Positions 37,255-48,709 of a stretch of DNA of 64,000 nucleotides are shown here, piece by piece. The stretch is taken from positions 1,426,001 to 1,490,000 of the forward strand of contig JABYQN010000002.1 of assembly GCA_022606135.1 (NCBI GenBank), given 5' to 3'. How positions within the stretch are numbered: the first letter of the stretch is position 1; the number at the start of each line of letters is the position of its first letter. Source of the DNA: Fomes fomentarius (taxonomy: Eukaryota; Basidiomycota; Agaricomycetes; Polyporales; Polyporaceae). The notes below the pieces were generated by a model, which saw only the letters and a program-made list of their open reading frames with translations, was not told the DNA's origin and ran no database searches. A program made the position numbers and the translations under genes.

Positions 37255-38617
37255 ATGTCAGGTGGCTGGCACCAGCGACTGAATGGGCCCAGTCATGAGG
37301 AGGCACTCCTGTTCGCCGCGACTGAATGTGCTGCCACCAATTACTCCGTGCCAGGCCCACGGCTAAGGATAAAGCTCGCAACGATAGCCCTCGCAAATGC
37401 CATTCCAAGGGCGAGCAGCGAGATCTCCACGAGATTCTCCCAGTTTTATTTCTGGAGACACCGAGACCACATCGCCGGTGAGAGTCCGGACGCTGAGGGC
37501 CGATATGCCTTTCCCAGCCAGTTCTATGCTTCTATGGCATGTGGGTCAGCAGTCTTCCGCCGTCTGGACGTAACATCTGTATGTCTTGACGTGCCGCCGC
37601 CATGTATTCTATGCCGCCAGCTGTTGACCGACCTGGAGCAGCCGCAAGGCACCGGGCCGTTTATTGGCATTTTTCTGCCTGTATATCAGTGGGCAGGATG
37701 CTTCAAGGAGGCCCCCATTGAGCCGAACCTCAACCTTCATATTATCCGAAGTGCGATAGTCGCATTCATGGTACGCAGCGCCGCTGCTCGCGACGTTGCC
37801 TATCGCTGACATCCCGAACCCTAGATGTTCACCAAGGACGCTTCCACCATTGACAACAAGGACCAATCTCGGTCGTCGTTGAGGAGTAGAGTGTCGGCGT
37901 TTGGAGCCGCCTTGAAGCCGGTGAATATACTCTCTGTCCTATCGCTCAATCGATGTACAACCCCAGTGCGGGGCCCCTGTTCGCATCTTGCTATCGACGA
38001 TCGACGGCTGACGTTCAGACTGTGTTGTGCAGAAGCGCAATGTCCAATACGCCTCCGCAATCGTTCCGTCAGTTCCCCAATCGGAATGCAGTACTCTGGT
38101 ACGTTCAATTGGCGACGCCTTCTACGACCTCAGACTGAACATTCTACTTTCCAAGGTTGACTTCGCCATAGACGACGTCCCGATCGAGGAAGCTGATGAG
38201 CTTGACTTTGTGCGCCCAACCCCCCCGCATCTATCTCTCTTCCCCGCCTGACGTGATGCTTAGGAAACCGAGGAGTATATGCTAGAAGCGGAGAATTCGG
38301 CTTGGGCAAATGGCAAATATTGCGCAGCCTCCCGTACTAAGAAAGCCAAATACGCTCGTGCTTCCCAGCGCGTTCTAGTTACATTGCCTGAGGTGACTCG
38401 TCCCCATGTCCTCGTTTTGTCACGCTTGACCTGACCTCTTATCTCTACATAGACAACGCAGCTCATCGATGCTGAGCACAGTGCTTGGGTGACCTCTGTC
38501 GCTAATGGGGCACAGACAGCTACAAAATCCCGTACACGGTTCTTCTCCACGAGCTGCACGAACAAGGCAACTTCGGGCATTGAGGCAAGTTGTTCGTCTG
38601 CATGGTTCAGACAGTAA
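37255..38617 (+). CDS. hypothetical protein, five phase-0 exons
   Basis: Not recognised. Five exons join in frame: 37255-37770, 37825-37920, 38033-38209, 38264-38392 and 38453-38617, every exon a multiple of three with GT-AG introns of 54-112 nt. Exon 1 has KLATIALANAIPRASSEIST and a hydrophobic stretch GPFIGIFLPVYQWAGCF. Later exons carry KDASTIDNKDQSRSSLRSRV, ASAIVPSVPQSECSTLVRSI with LRLNILLSKVDF, and a repeated-looking Glu/Ala/Trp theme (EYMLEAENSAWANG; QLIDAEHSAWVTSVANG). The last exon may instead end at a GC-AG intron (donor GCAAGT near 38584) and finish at 38672 with PEYLDPEDRAWM. No close family comes to mind. Confidence 0.4.
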
Positions 38618-38672
38618 CTGACGACCCTTGAAGCCGGAGTACCTCGACCCCGAGGACAGAGCGTGGATGTAA

Positions 38673-39099
38673 CCACCTAAGCTGCGGGGTGAATCGGGTG
38701 AGATGCCTCTCGGGGCGGACTTCGTACCCTTGATGATTCCCATGTTTGTAGGATGTATGTTAAGGGTCAGTGGTAATGTGCAGCTCGTGAGCCCACTCGT
38801 GCTTGCCTTGAGGTGCGATGTGCATGCTCCTCAGTTGGACATATGAGAGACCCCCTAGGAGTCGGACTCGTCGCAGCTAAGCGACACAGCAATTTTACGG
38901 CGCTGTTCGAACTTCGCACCATGTCACTTCTGAAAGGCGTATAGATAATTGGATTGATGCTCTGACTCTGACCTCGAGACACGACCTACTCAACGTTGTA
39001 GAACTTCCCTGCAAATTTGGGACATTGGAGCTGGCCAGGATGCACACTGCTTGACCATATTCGAACCGAACTGAATGACTTTGTCACACCTGTCTAGAG
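38673..39099. other. no gene recognised
   Basis: Short frames on both strands without motifs or a consistent intron pattern. Confidence 0.4.
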
Positions 39100-39500
39100 A
39101 GACATGTCTCTTCTCCATAGGGGAGTCCTATGTGCGAATCGCGATTCTGTGAAGCCTTCGCGACTGTTCGGCATCTCATTACAACCAGCTCATGAGCTCC
39201 TTCAGGAGATCCTTCCTACGGTCTTCCGGTGCTACTGGCATAGACCGAAGAATGGCAACCGGCTCCCATTATCCCATTATTCCCATCTGGATACTTGAAA
39301 GTACATCCTCACCGAGCAGCTGTCCCAACGTACTCATCCCCGGGCTGACATCTCCGCATTCGACTTTGTGGGGGCGGCGACGGGAAGATCCACATGTGTA
39401 CCAGCTTTCCGTGGTCAGCCCTTCGTCTTGGTTCACTCCTGAGACCAATTCAAGAATGTCGAATCGCGCTGTCGTCGCGCGCTTGTCACGGTCGAGCCTG
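39100..39500 (+). pseudogene. decayed partial copy of the neighbouring F-box gene
   Basis: Sequence at 39145-39166 matches the F-box gene at 39858-39879 in 20 of 22 positions. The following LQPAHELLQEILPTVF mirrors YQPAHELPVEILSTIF of the intact gene. Further down, an ACATGTGTACCAG stretch (about 39394) resembles the intact gene near 40866, implying a large internal deletion. Frames are broken. This is a truncated duplicate or fragment left by unequal recombination. Confidence 0.6.
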
Positions 39501-39544
39501 TGAAAAATTTGTCACTGTCACAGTGTCAGCCTTGGACGTTCTGT

Positions 39545-39552
39545 TATATATT
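39545..39552 (+). promoter_or_regulatory. TATA-like element of the F-box gene
   Basis: TATATATT about 45 nt upstream of the ATG at 39593. Confidence 0.45.
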
Positions 39553-39592
39553 ACATTCGACGTATACGACGTCCAACACCAGCATTCCAACC

Positions 39593-41524
39593 ATGAACGA
39601 GGTGCAATGTGGCGGCAACGCTGGGCCATTCGAACTGGCAAAAATGCTGCTCAACCAGGTACGATCTGAATTGGATCTACTCGAGGAGGGTCGTAGGTGT
39701 GTCGTATATTGCTCACTCAACCTGGGAGATTTATCTCTAACGATCATGATCGAAGGAGGACTTTGTCTCTCACATCGGTGAGCAGTAGTATCCCTCAAAT
39801 GCCATGTATGACGCTTATTCGTTTAACAACGCTAGCTTCAAGCTCTCGATGCTGTCGTCTGTGAGGCCTTCACGACTGTCCCTCGTCTTATCAACGCTTA
39901 TCAGCCCGCCCACGAACTCCCTGTGGAGATACTCTCTACGATATTCCACTTCGTTCCGGACCCGTACGCGGTATCAGAAGGCAGGATAGGCGCGCCCGCA
40001 TTTCCATCTCGCTGCATGAACATCTCCCAAGTAGCGCCCTTGACTTCGGTTTGTCGACGCTGGCGAACGATTGCGAGTGGCACTGCTTCCCTCTGGTCAA
40101 CACTGTACGAGAAACGTCATCGATCTGGCCGGTCGTATGTGAATGCGCCAAACCCAGGGCCGCTATATAGACATTGGATCGATCGTTGCACGGGTGGTCC
40201 GCTCTACGCGTTTCTGGAGGAAGACGTCTCGTCCGAGACACTCGACCTCCTTACCAAAGAGGCACCGCGCGTGCACGATATGCAGGTGATTGACAGACCA
40301 CTCCCAACCATATCGGAGGACAAGATGCAAGCCATCCTTACCGCACCCCTCAGCAACCTCGAGGCGTGCAAGCTGTTCCGCATACGGAACCTACCGCCGT
40401 TGATCCACTTGTTCTCGGGGATGTGCGATCGCCTGCAACAATTGCACCTCGATGACTGCAGTTTCTTCCCCTCCCAGCCCATCCCGTCCCTCACACATTT
40501 CTACCTTTTCCTACATATCTATTCGGTTCAGCAGAGACCTAAGAAGCTGAACGACTTGTTGAATTTCTTGGAGGGAAGTCCTCGGTTGCAGAAGCTCCAT
40601 TTTTTCTATAACATCCCTTTTACTCGGGACCCAATTTACCTCGATGAATGGCACGACAGGCAGGTACAGCTCAGCGAATTGAAACTCTTCATCCTCGTGG
40701 ATAACTCGTCCACATCCGTGATCATGGATACAGTCCTCTGTCCCTTGGCCTCGCACATTGCAATCCCGGAGTCTTGCACAATCAGACTTGGGAGCATGTC
40801 TGGGGACCAGCTTCGAGGCACCGCTGCCTCCGTCTCCGCACATTGGACAAGTACCCCAGCGACTCACATGTGTATCAAGTCCGGCCGCGGCCCAGAGCAT
40901 CCTTACGGCTCCTCCTCCGTGGCTGTTGCGAATCTAGAATCTGGAAATTATACGCGTTTCGAAGTCGGTCATTACTATGAGCCCCCGCCGAGAGCTCACG
41001 GGGACCTAGCAGGCACCTTGCTGGAGGCACCACGGACTCATTTGCAGGAAACGCTTTCGCACGTTCCACTCTTCTCCGCCCTCCGCGAGTTCTACATCCA
41101 TATCGGCAGATATCGGCAGAGTTGGTTCGCTCACGAAAGGGACTCGATCTTCCCCCAACTACCGCACCTCGAGGTGCTCGGGCTCTCTTTCGAGAAAACT
41201 GTTCGACTGCAAGTCCTCCTGTCCGCCCTGCAGGCCGGCCGAGACCCACAGGGACCCCTGCATTGCTGCTCTCTTAGCATGATGCTCATCTCATGCTATA
41301 CGAAGACAGACGTCGCCTACATTTTACAGCTGGCGAAGTCACGCGCCGCAGCCGGACGTCCCCTCTCGCCCCTCTTGCTCGACATCGAAGGCAAGAGGAC
41401 TGGCAAGTATGAGATGCGGGAGTACGATTCGGAGGGAGTGTTGCTTCGAATCCTCGTAGATTCTGAGGCGGACGTTTATCGTCGGAGAGCAACCGAGAGT
41501 CTTGGTGTTCCAGAATCATGGTAA
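39593..41524 (+). CDS. F-box protein
   Basis: F-box protein of the large Agaricomycete family; a presumed SCF adaptor with unknown target. The proposed exons are 39593-39696, 39756-39777 (22 nt) and 39836-41524, total 604 aa. The N-terminal helix FELAKMLLNQVRSELDLLEE is followed by the F-box AYQPAHELPVEILSTIFHFV... APLTSVCRRWRTIASGTASL with W in LWSTLYE. The rest is LRR-like with PSLTHFYLFL and FPQLPHLEVLGLSF segments. The short middle exon is inferred from frame continuity; if it is wrong, the gene may begin at the Met at 39923. A decayed partial copy lies just upstream. Confidence 0.75.
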
Positions 41525-41696
41525 AAACACTGCTATCATGGGACTCGAAATGGTTGCTTGCTTTGAGTATATAATCGAGGATATGCTACAAACGGTCAAT
41601 TGATTATGGCCCGACGAGCAAGTGTCGGTATCTCTCAGCGACGTCGCAAAATGCCAGGAACGGTCTAGAACTAATGAGGTCACCAACGGCAATTGG

Positions 41697-42549
41697 TTAT
41701 ACTCTTGCCAGTGGGGCCGGCGGTAGCTCCCCAAGTCGCCTCAACCCCTCCACCACCTCTCCAACCTTTTCAAACCTATCCCACTGCCGACGCTGGCCGT
41801 CCTTCTGTGCCTTGCCGCTCTCCGTCTGGGCAGGTGCAGGTTCGATGAACGCAAGCGCAATGCGAGCCATTGCGTGCCCCTTGACACGTCCGACAAAGGT
41901 CCTCGACGTCCTCCTGCGTGCCCTCGCAATAGATGACGCCAGGGTAGCCGACCTAGGCTCACCCGGGGAGGGAGAGCTCGTGTGACCATTGGGAGAGCGA
42001 GTGCCGCTTTTGTGGGGACTTGAGGGGGCGCGAGACGAAGAGGGCGTGGTAGCGGGCGGAGTAGGAGGGCTTCGTTCCGGAGGATCCGACGATGGGTGAG
42101 TGAGTATGGGCCAAGGACGCTGCAAGGACGCACCCACTGTCATGTATGCTCTGCAACGATGCCCTGCCATCGTTCCTGTTCTTTGCGTTCTAGACTGTTG
42201 CCCTTCACTTCGACGAGGGAAGTGCTGCTTTCCTTACCATACTCCAACTGCAGCAGATGTCTGAGGAACCATCAAGTTTAACCTTGAACTGACTCGGCTG
42301 TGTGTGCGAGGAGGGGTCTTGGATCGAGCACTCTGGATCGACCGCATATTCTAAGAGCTCGTTCCAGTGTATCGCGTCTTCTACAGATACAAAGCATCCT
42401 CCGCGGAGCAATCTTGAAAGATGTAGTTCTTCGAGGATCGTGCATGAGACGTACTATGCTTGACGCGAAGGCGTCAGCCGATTCGGATGGAACGGCCCGA
42501 TCCCCCGTTCCATCTCGCGTTCGCCGTCGACGAATACCAGTACTGGCAT
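41697..42549 (-). pseudogene. possible decayed hypothetical gene
   Basis: Reading from an ATG at 42549, MPVLVFVDGEREMERGIGPF looks coding but meets an in-frame TAG at 42454-42456. The same frame then continues with ILEELHLSRLLRGGCFVSVE and IHWNELLEYAVDPECSIQDP to about 42240. A downstream frame to 41697 has a Pro/Ser-rich part and a basic helical end (RTFVGRVKGHAMARIALAFI). I could not join these into one clean gene. It may be a pseudogene or two unrelated frames. Confidence 0.3.
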
Positions 42550-42769
42550 GAGTCTCACTGAGAGCATGTGAAGTGTATATTACTGTGGAGAGAACGGAAG
42601 ACGCTCTGACATCTCTACAGGAATGATTGATGAAACGACGAGACAAATCGTCCATAGATTATCGTGGCATGGCCCCGCCATACTAATTCAACTACGAGAC
42701 ATAGACCGACTGGGCGGCCGTGATAGTAGAGCCCCAGACCATAGAAGCTCTAGACCTTTTACAGAGTTA

Positions 42770-43766
42770 TTACAGTAACTTTATCCTTGTTCTGACCTGT
42801 CTGTCGCATGTGTTGAGGAATGAGAATGCAAGAGGTGAGAAACAAAAATAACATACTACGCGGTAAACCATGACGCAGTAGTAACAGACTGTTCCATAAG
42901 TCGACCAGAAGAATGGACCCCAGAGCATATGCACCTATGTAATGTACAGGCATCAGTATAATGCATCACATGCCATGCTGGAAGCGCCAGGATCACCGTG
43001 ACTTACCAGGTTGCCAGGGATGACGTTCCAACGGCTATCGAGAAGCTGGCCAGGATTATGGCCCACAATATGCACAAGGCGAGCATCTAGCGCCTTGAGC
43101 ACGATGCAACAAATCGTTGCCAGGAAGGATACGGTCAGGGCTTGGAGACAGTGGCGGCGCACTCGGGAACGCGCGATATAATCCAATGGATGCTTCTCAA
43201 GCTGCTTCAAGCTGCGTCCGACAAGGATTGCGGTACAAAATGCGGCGATGGTTATTACGAGCTCTGTGACGTTTGATATCAATGCTGCAGTATTTGATCA
43301 AGCATGGGAACATTGGAGACACACCAATTGCAAGCAAGGCGATGGAGCCCGAAAGCCAGACTGTTGGAATGATGTCCGTTCCGCTACTGACGTGAAGAAC
43401 TTCTGCCAGGGAAGAATTGTAATTGTATCCGAGGCCAGAGGAAGAGCAGAAGGGTGTCATAGAGAGGCTACTGGTTGTGTATTAATAGTATCACCGTGCA
43501 TTGGAAGCATTCCGAAGAGCTGCCACTCACTTGGCTCCCTTCGATCGAGCACAGAAGCCTAATATCCCGAACTGCACTGAGATATTGTTACTTTGCAGTT
43601 GGAATAAAGTTACAGAGACTTGGTTGGCAGCGGGTGCAGAGAAGCAGACAGTGAGGACCAGGTTGATCAAGGCCACTACGTATCCGAATATCGCCACGCC
43701 GCGCCCAAGCCCAGAGGAAATAAACTTTTGGAACGCCTGCCAACGGCGTTGCATGGGCTTGATCAT
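42770..43766 (-). CDS. SUR7/PalI-like four-span membrane protein A
   Basis: Predicted plasma-membrane protein of the SUR7/PalI (Rim9) type: a first membrane span, a Cys-containing external loop, then three more spans. Proposed exons: 43531-43766, about 43319-43470, about 43012-43278 and 42770 to about 42935. The start at 43766 gives MIKPMQRRW; an upstream in-frame Met at 43895 is an alternative. Span 1 is VAIFGYVVALINLVLTVCFS; the loop has FGILGFC and, after the intron, TPFCSSSGLGYNYNSSLAEV. Spans 2 and 3 include VWLSGSIALLAIG and LVITIAAFCTAILVG. One proposed intron is only 40 nt (43279-43318). It parallels the gene at 46736-47538, its likely paralog. These proteins take part in cell-wall/eisosome or pH-sensing functions in other fungi. 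Confidence 0.5.
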
Positions 43767-43989
43767 GGGATCCGACAATAGAAGTATAAGCCTGAGAGTG
43801 CCCCAAGTGGACTCAGGTATGCGGCTGAATGCTAAGGACCATCCCCATGTCCAGACGATTATAAGGGGTGCGAACAACTTCCGCATGCATCTCAAGAATA
43901 ACTATATTCCTTTTTCTCAATCAGTTTTCAGAGCGCCAGCTAGAGACAATAGTGCATGCCTTACTCCCAGCTGCGTTTTACATATGTAG

Positions 43990-44412
43990 AATGTAGGCTC
44001 TATAATGCAATAACTCCATTCTTGCTCGACCCATATAATTGAAAGGGCAAGATTTGACGCTGTGCAGATGAAGGGACAATGCGATGACCGTCAAGTTGAC
44101 ATGTTCCCTCTCCACTGTGAAATGGACACCTCTTGTCCGATGTCGAAGCGGCGGTCTCGGGTGTAGCTTAGTCGAGCTCGGGCGAGTGTATCGATTGGCG
44201 ATAAAGTAGAATAATGAGTGTGTAGATGAGTATAAGCGGATAGACTATGAGAGCGACGGAGTCGCGAGTTCGATGAGTACTACGGGGGATAGTGGAAGTA
44301 CTTAGACTAAAGAGAGTGGAACCGTCCGAGCGTCCATGACAACAGCGCGTCGGAAAGAATGTTAGTAGACAAATAAGGTAGGTTAGACGCTCGTATACTA
44401 GCCGAGACACTA
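43990..44412. other. no gene recognised
   Basis: Upstream region of membrane protein gene A, followed by a stretch with many GAGT/TAGAC words up to the TIR element. No coding signal. Confidence 0.4.
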
Positions 44413-45431
44413 CACAGCGCCACGCCGTTTCACTGAAATCCACCGGCGGCGGCGCCCAAATGGATGCAGTGGTGGGATCACCTGGAAATCACTGGAGGGG
44501 CTATCAAAATCCAAAAGTTTCCAAGATCGGTGGAATCCACCTGGAGCACCGTAAGAACCCAGGAGAGCGGGTCCTGGAGCCTCTGGCGGCCGATGGATGC
44601 CAAAGTTCAAGCTCGGGCCGTCTTAGCGCTTGTGTGACAACAGGCCGCACTTGATCATGACCTGTCATCGCGAACATCGTCTCTACACTCTTTTCGTCTT
44701 CTTCCTTCCACATGTCAACTTCGGCTGCAAGGCGATACTCATCTTGCTCTAGTAATGCGCACAGGATACAACTGAGCTACCACAGGTCCCAAACTGTTGC
44801 TGTGAAGGCTGGTGATGCAGATCGGCGCGCGGAGGGCTCAAGCATGGCTTCATGTACGTTCGCGTTCGTTCGCAAGCTTGGTGACCGTTACCTTTTCTTT
44901 TCAGTCAATATTACCCCCAGTCTGCAAGAGGAAGTTGTGGCATTGCATGAGGAGCTATGTGTCTGGGACGAATGTGAAGCTCAGATGTGTGCGCTGCTGG
45001 ATGGGATGTGTTACGATGGGTATGTCTCAATGACTCCCATCTATTCTAGTCTTTTCTATGTGGTTGTCATCGCCTTTGCTCCTTTGTACAATGTATGTAT
45101 AATTCCCTGTGATATAGATGAAGTCCTTACTGGTGACACCCTGATGTGAATAATGAATATCCGTGTGCTCAATAGTATTATTAGAGGGCACCAAAATTTC
45201 CGTTGTGTCGTTGATTCCATGCGGCGTCTAATACCGTGTATGTCATCAATAGAATTGCACTATATATGGATATAAGCCGGTCTCCTGTTCCGCTGACTGA
45301 CCCCCTGGTTTCCATCCATCACGCCGGTCATATCCAGCGATCTTGGAAATTGGTGGAATCCAGAGGACCTGCCACTGGTTCCGGTGGGTAGCCTCCGCCG
45401 GTGGATTTCAGTGAAACGGCGTGGCGCTGTG
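44413..45431. mobile_element. 1,019-bp TIR element, probably non-autonomous
   Basis: The ends are a perfect 37-bp inverted repeat, 44413-44449 and 45395-45431, starting CACAGCGCCACGCCGTTTCA. Both ends are flanked by TA (44411-44412 and 45432-45433), as expected for a TA target duplication. Inside each arm a degenerate continuation is visible (TTTCCAAGATCG on the left, the same words in inverse orientation on the right), so the inverted repeats originally extended beyond 100 bp. No transposase-like frame is found inside; the longest, 44712-45149, has no recognisable features. TA duplication is typical of Tc1/mariner and a few other DNA transposon groups; the group cannot be fixed here. Confidence 0.85.
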
Positions 45432-45433
45432 TA

Positions 45434-46735
45434 TACCATACGGTACTACCACACCGAGTCGAAGGTAACGGTTGCGCAAGTGAACTCAGAGCGCCTGTTG
45501 CACAAATTAATTCTGCGGTATTGGTTCGGTACAACGAACATACATTCCTGCTGCTGGACATACTACTGAGCACATTGCCGTACGATCCACATACAGCTGT
45601 TTGCGTTTTTGGTGGCCGAGCGCCCAACTGCACAGCACACTTTGCACACGAAAATTTCGAAAAACATATGGGAGGTCACTTCGCGTTCTCGCCTCGAGTG
45701 GCCGACAGAACTCATTGGGAGGCATGGGTGAGCATGTTGAGTGGTTTTCAAGCCTCACGAGGTACAGAAGTCCACTCTTCCGCCTGCCTCGGTAACCACG
45801 TCATCGGGCGCCAAAAGTCCGCAACTTCAAGCAAGGCATCATGAGCCGGCAATTGCTCATAGGCTGCATAGCATCGCACATAGATGATAGGAAGTGTGTA
45901 TGTAGAATGCTAGGAGCCTCCAGGGCAAAGAGAAGAGGTTTCTGTGGCCGGATCTTCGTCAGAACTGGGAGATTATCTCTAGATGATCTGACTTCTGTAA
46001 CTTACATAACCGAGTATCTATGGAGATTCAGAAGGCGTATGTGTGTTTGCAAAGCTTGTAGCAGTACATATGACTAGTCTCGAAGCAAGGGATGCAGCAG
46101 CAAGGGCACCGTCGATTTTTCCTATTTTCCTGACTCTTTCGTGTCGAAAGTGCGCGCGCGTCAGTCGGAGATGAGCGGCCACCAATTTTGGAAACAGCTG
46201 TAACATCGGGAGACAATGAATTCAGTTCAATGAGATACAAGTTGAAGTTAGTCAGAGAGAACTTGGTATGAACTCGGGCCATTAGTCGTCTCCTGTACAT
46301 ATTACATCAAGGATAAGGGACATAGGCTAGTATTCAGTGTCTATTGCACAGAACCCAGGTGTATTTCAGAAAAATGGTCTGTGTCCCTACCCGATGTTGA
46401 GCCGCCATTCAAAGAAGACGCGAAGTGACTGTCAGAGTTCTGTCCGGATGATTCCTCGTCGGGACCGTGACGTGGCCTCTGTTCGGATGTCTTCTCGGCA
46501 TCACGATGCCTGAGGGTTCCCAAAGGGATTGGTCTACGAAAACAGAAGATACCCATCAACAATGTGTGGTGCAGGACATAAGGAGAGTCACAAACTCTGG
46601 CTTAGGGGAGGACGACGATCTGGAGAAGAACGAGGCAATCAAGTGGCTCGTCCAAATGACGTAGAGTGTGTTCATCCAGTGGAACACAATCGCACATTTC
46701 GCAAGCGTAACCTATTTCAGGGAGAGCATTGAGTA
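45434..46735. other. no firm gene
   Basis: Several medium frames on both strands (for example 45434-45844, plus) lack recognisable motifs. The stretch downstream of 46340 probably holds the 3' region of membrane protein gene B. Nothing else can be supported. Confidence 0.35.
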
Positions 46736-47538
46736 TTAGGATGCAGCGACACGAGACGTCAGTGAATAACTGACTCCGTTCCCCGTAGTCAGTGTGAAGG
46801 TGCCGAGGGAGAAGCCCTCGAGAGCGGCGTCGAGCAGGTGGACAGGTGCCGTATCGCAGAATAGGGCGATCAATCCAACCGTGGCGCCCACCAGCACCGA
46901 AGCGGCATGCGTCGCGCGCATCCAAACATCCAGAGAAGGACTCTCGACGAGCTTGTGCCACACCATGTTGGCGAGCGGAGAGCTCCCGAGAGTGACGAGG
47001 GCGGCAAGGAACACTGTGGCGCGAAAGATAAACGAAGAGTTCAGCGGGTGAACCGATTGTTACACACTGATGAGGTGGAAGATCATAACGCTGGATAGCA
47101 CATTCGAAACGAGTTTGGCAATCCCGCCCAGGTGCAAGGCATTGACTAAAGGAGAGTCGAGATCGTATCCGAATCTGGGACGGGTGCACTGTGTTGACCT
47201 GTGGCCAATATCCTGACTGAGGACTCTGAAAGTCAGAGGTCAATGGCAATCTAGCGAGAGTAAGTGATGGGAGTATGGACTCACTCCACATCGCCGCCGG
47301 TGCCACAGAATCCCCACAGCCCAAATCGAGCGTTCACGTCCACATCTGTAACTGGTTTAAGGCCGACGTTGAAGTCCAGTTGGAAGAGGTAGATACTCCT
47401 CGAAACGGGCATCGAGAGCATGACGCAAAACAACAGAACGAACGACAGAAAGAAGCCGCTCGACTTGGCGAATGTTACCAGCCACGTTGGACATCCGACA
47501 TGCTTCTTCATCTTGAGCCACTGTGGCGGATTAACCAT
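46736..47538 (-). CDS. SUR7/PalI-like four-span membrane protein B
   Basis: Membrane protein of the same type as the gene at 42770-43766. Three exons: 47285-47538, 47068-47225 and 46736-47013, all joins in frame, giving 229 aa. Start MVNPPQWLKMKKHVGCPTWL. Span 1 is SGFFLSFVLLFCVMLSMPVS. The external loop has FGLWGFCGTGGD and, after the intron, STQCTRPRFGYDLDSPLVNA, matching the G.WG.C...C....GYDL pattern of the family. Span 2 starts LVSNVLSSVMIFHLIMFLAA, span 3 is near ASVLVGATVGLIALFC. The C-terminus is short, without the long cytosolic tail of true PalI. The separation of about 3 kb from gene A, with the TIR element between them, suggests an old tandem duplication. Confidence 0.6.
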
Positions 47539-48319
47539 GTCGAAAGCTTAGGCGAATGTGGTTTATGAGTTCAGGTCTTTTAACTCCATCCTGTCGGCGA
47601 GGTCTGGTAATATATATATTCGTGGCTGCTTGTGATGACAGACTCGTCGAGAGGAGGCCAAATAAAAGGAGCTTGCCCAAGAGCAGTTTCCATGGCTGTC
47701 ATGAATAACAAGAAGAACACGCGAGGACAGATATAATAGCCGCAAGCGATGGTATCAGTGCAGTTGCGACCGGGGATACTGGGCGGTGAATGGAGACCTC
47801 GGGAAGAATAGCTTGGGACAAGCAATACCATTGAGAATTTATGGTTCCGTCTTCTCTCCAAGTTCAGAGAGGTTCCGCTACGCCATGTTGACTGCTTGCA
47901 ACTTACTTGCCCGACGAGAAAAGAGGCATATCGGATGCTGCGCGAATGAACATAGTTGAAATCACAATGACTCAACGAATCACCCTGGTATTAAATTGCG
48001 CACGGTTGAAGTGAATACTCACCTTTACGTTCATGGCCACTCGCGTAACGCGAAACAGATGATTCAGTCATGACCAGACGAATGTGTCGGATAGCAGATG
48101 AAAGAAGAGCCAGTACTCAGAGTCACACCGGGCCCGCACACGGTTCCCACGCGAATGCCCGGCGAGTACTTACATTGGTACTCTCCTCTCACGAAGGCTA
48201 TACTAGATAAACCCAATATAACCCACGGCATCTCGCGGGAGATGTCGTTCTATAAGTATGTCACACTTCCTGCTTCGACTAGCGGACTTGAACTCTCCCC
48301 GCGCCGCACCTGAGTAGCC
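47539..48319. other. no firm gene
   Basis: A minus-strand frame at 47580-47975 includes a hydrophobic stretch (GYYICPRVFFLLFMTAME) but no partner exons were found. Otherwise this is the upstream region of membrane gene B and of the small zinc-finger gene. Confidence 0.35.
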
Positions 48320-48709
48320 ATGGATTCGACCTCCGCTCCTCCTGTAAGTCAAGCTGCGAGAACCGCACTGCACCTGCTGACGTTCCTCTGCAGCCGCCAC
48401 GTTGGATGCAGCTTGCAGCTTAGGATATGCGGACCAGATACCCCTTTGACTGTTTCGAGATTGTGACTCGGATAACCAAGACCTCGACACCGGCTCAACC
48501 AGTGTTTCGCATACGTTGCGTAGATTGTCTAGGGAAGGTACGTGCCTAGGCCTACTATAGAGTCACATCAATGCATCCCTACTGTCTCGTAGCACTATAC
48601 CCCCGGACCCGGGAATACCCTCAACAACTTCAAAATTCACTTCATGAACCGCCAGCATCGACGCAGAGCGGCCGATAGGATGGGCCCGAACCGTCTTGCC
48701 AGACTCTAG
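48320..48709 (+). CDS. small C2H2-like zinc-finger protein, copy 1
   Basis: Short protein with a C-x2-C...H-x5-H finger. Proposed exons: 48320-48343, 48424-48537 and 48593-48709, giving 84 aa: MDSTSAPP, then DMRTRYPFDCFEIV, FRIRCVDCLGK, HYTPGPGNTLNNFKIHFMNR and QHRRRAADR, ending NRLARL. The finger Cys pair is in CVDC, the His pair in IHFMNRQH. The second copy at 49375-49693 is colinear and shares the intron directly after the Cys pair, in phase 0. By comparison, the natural acceptor of intron 1 would be at 48393-48394, but that reading hits a TAG at 48421-48423. The AG of that TAG can itself act as acceptor and skips 30 nt in frame. Function unknown; the finger suggests nucleic-acid or protein binding. 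Confidence 0.5.

Noticed and set aside
44162..44414. Possible solo LTR (TGTAG...CTACA)
   Set aside because: No target-site duplication; its right end overlaps the TIR element start, and the match is only five bases.
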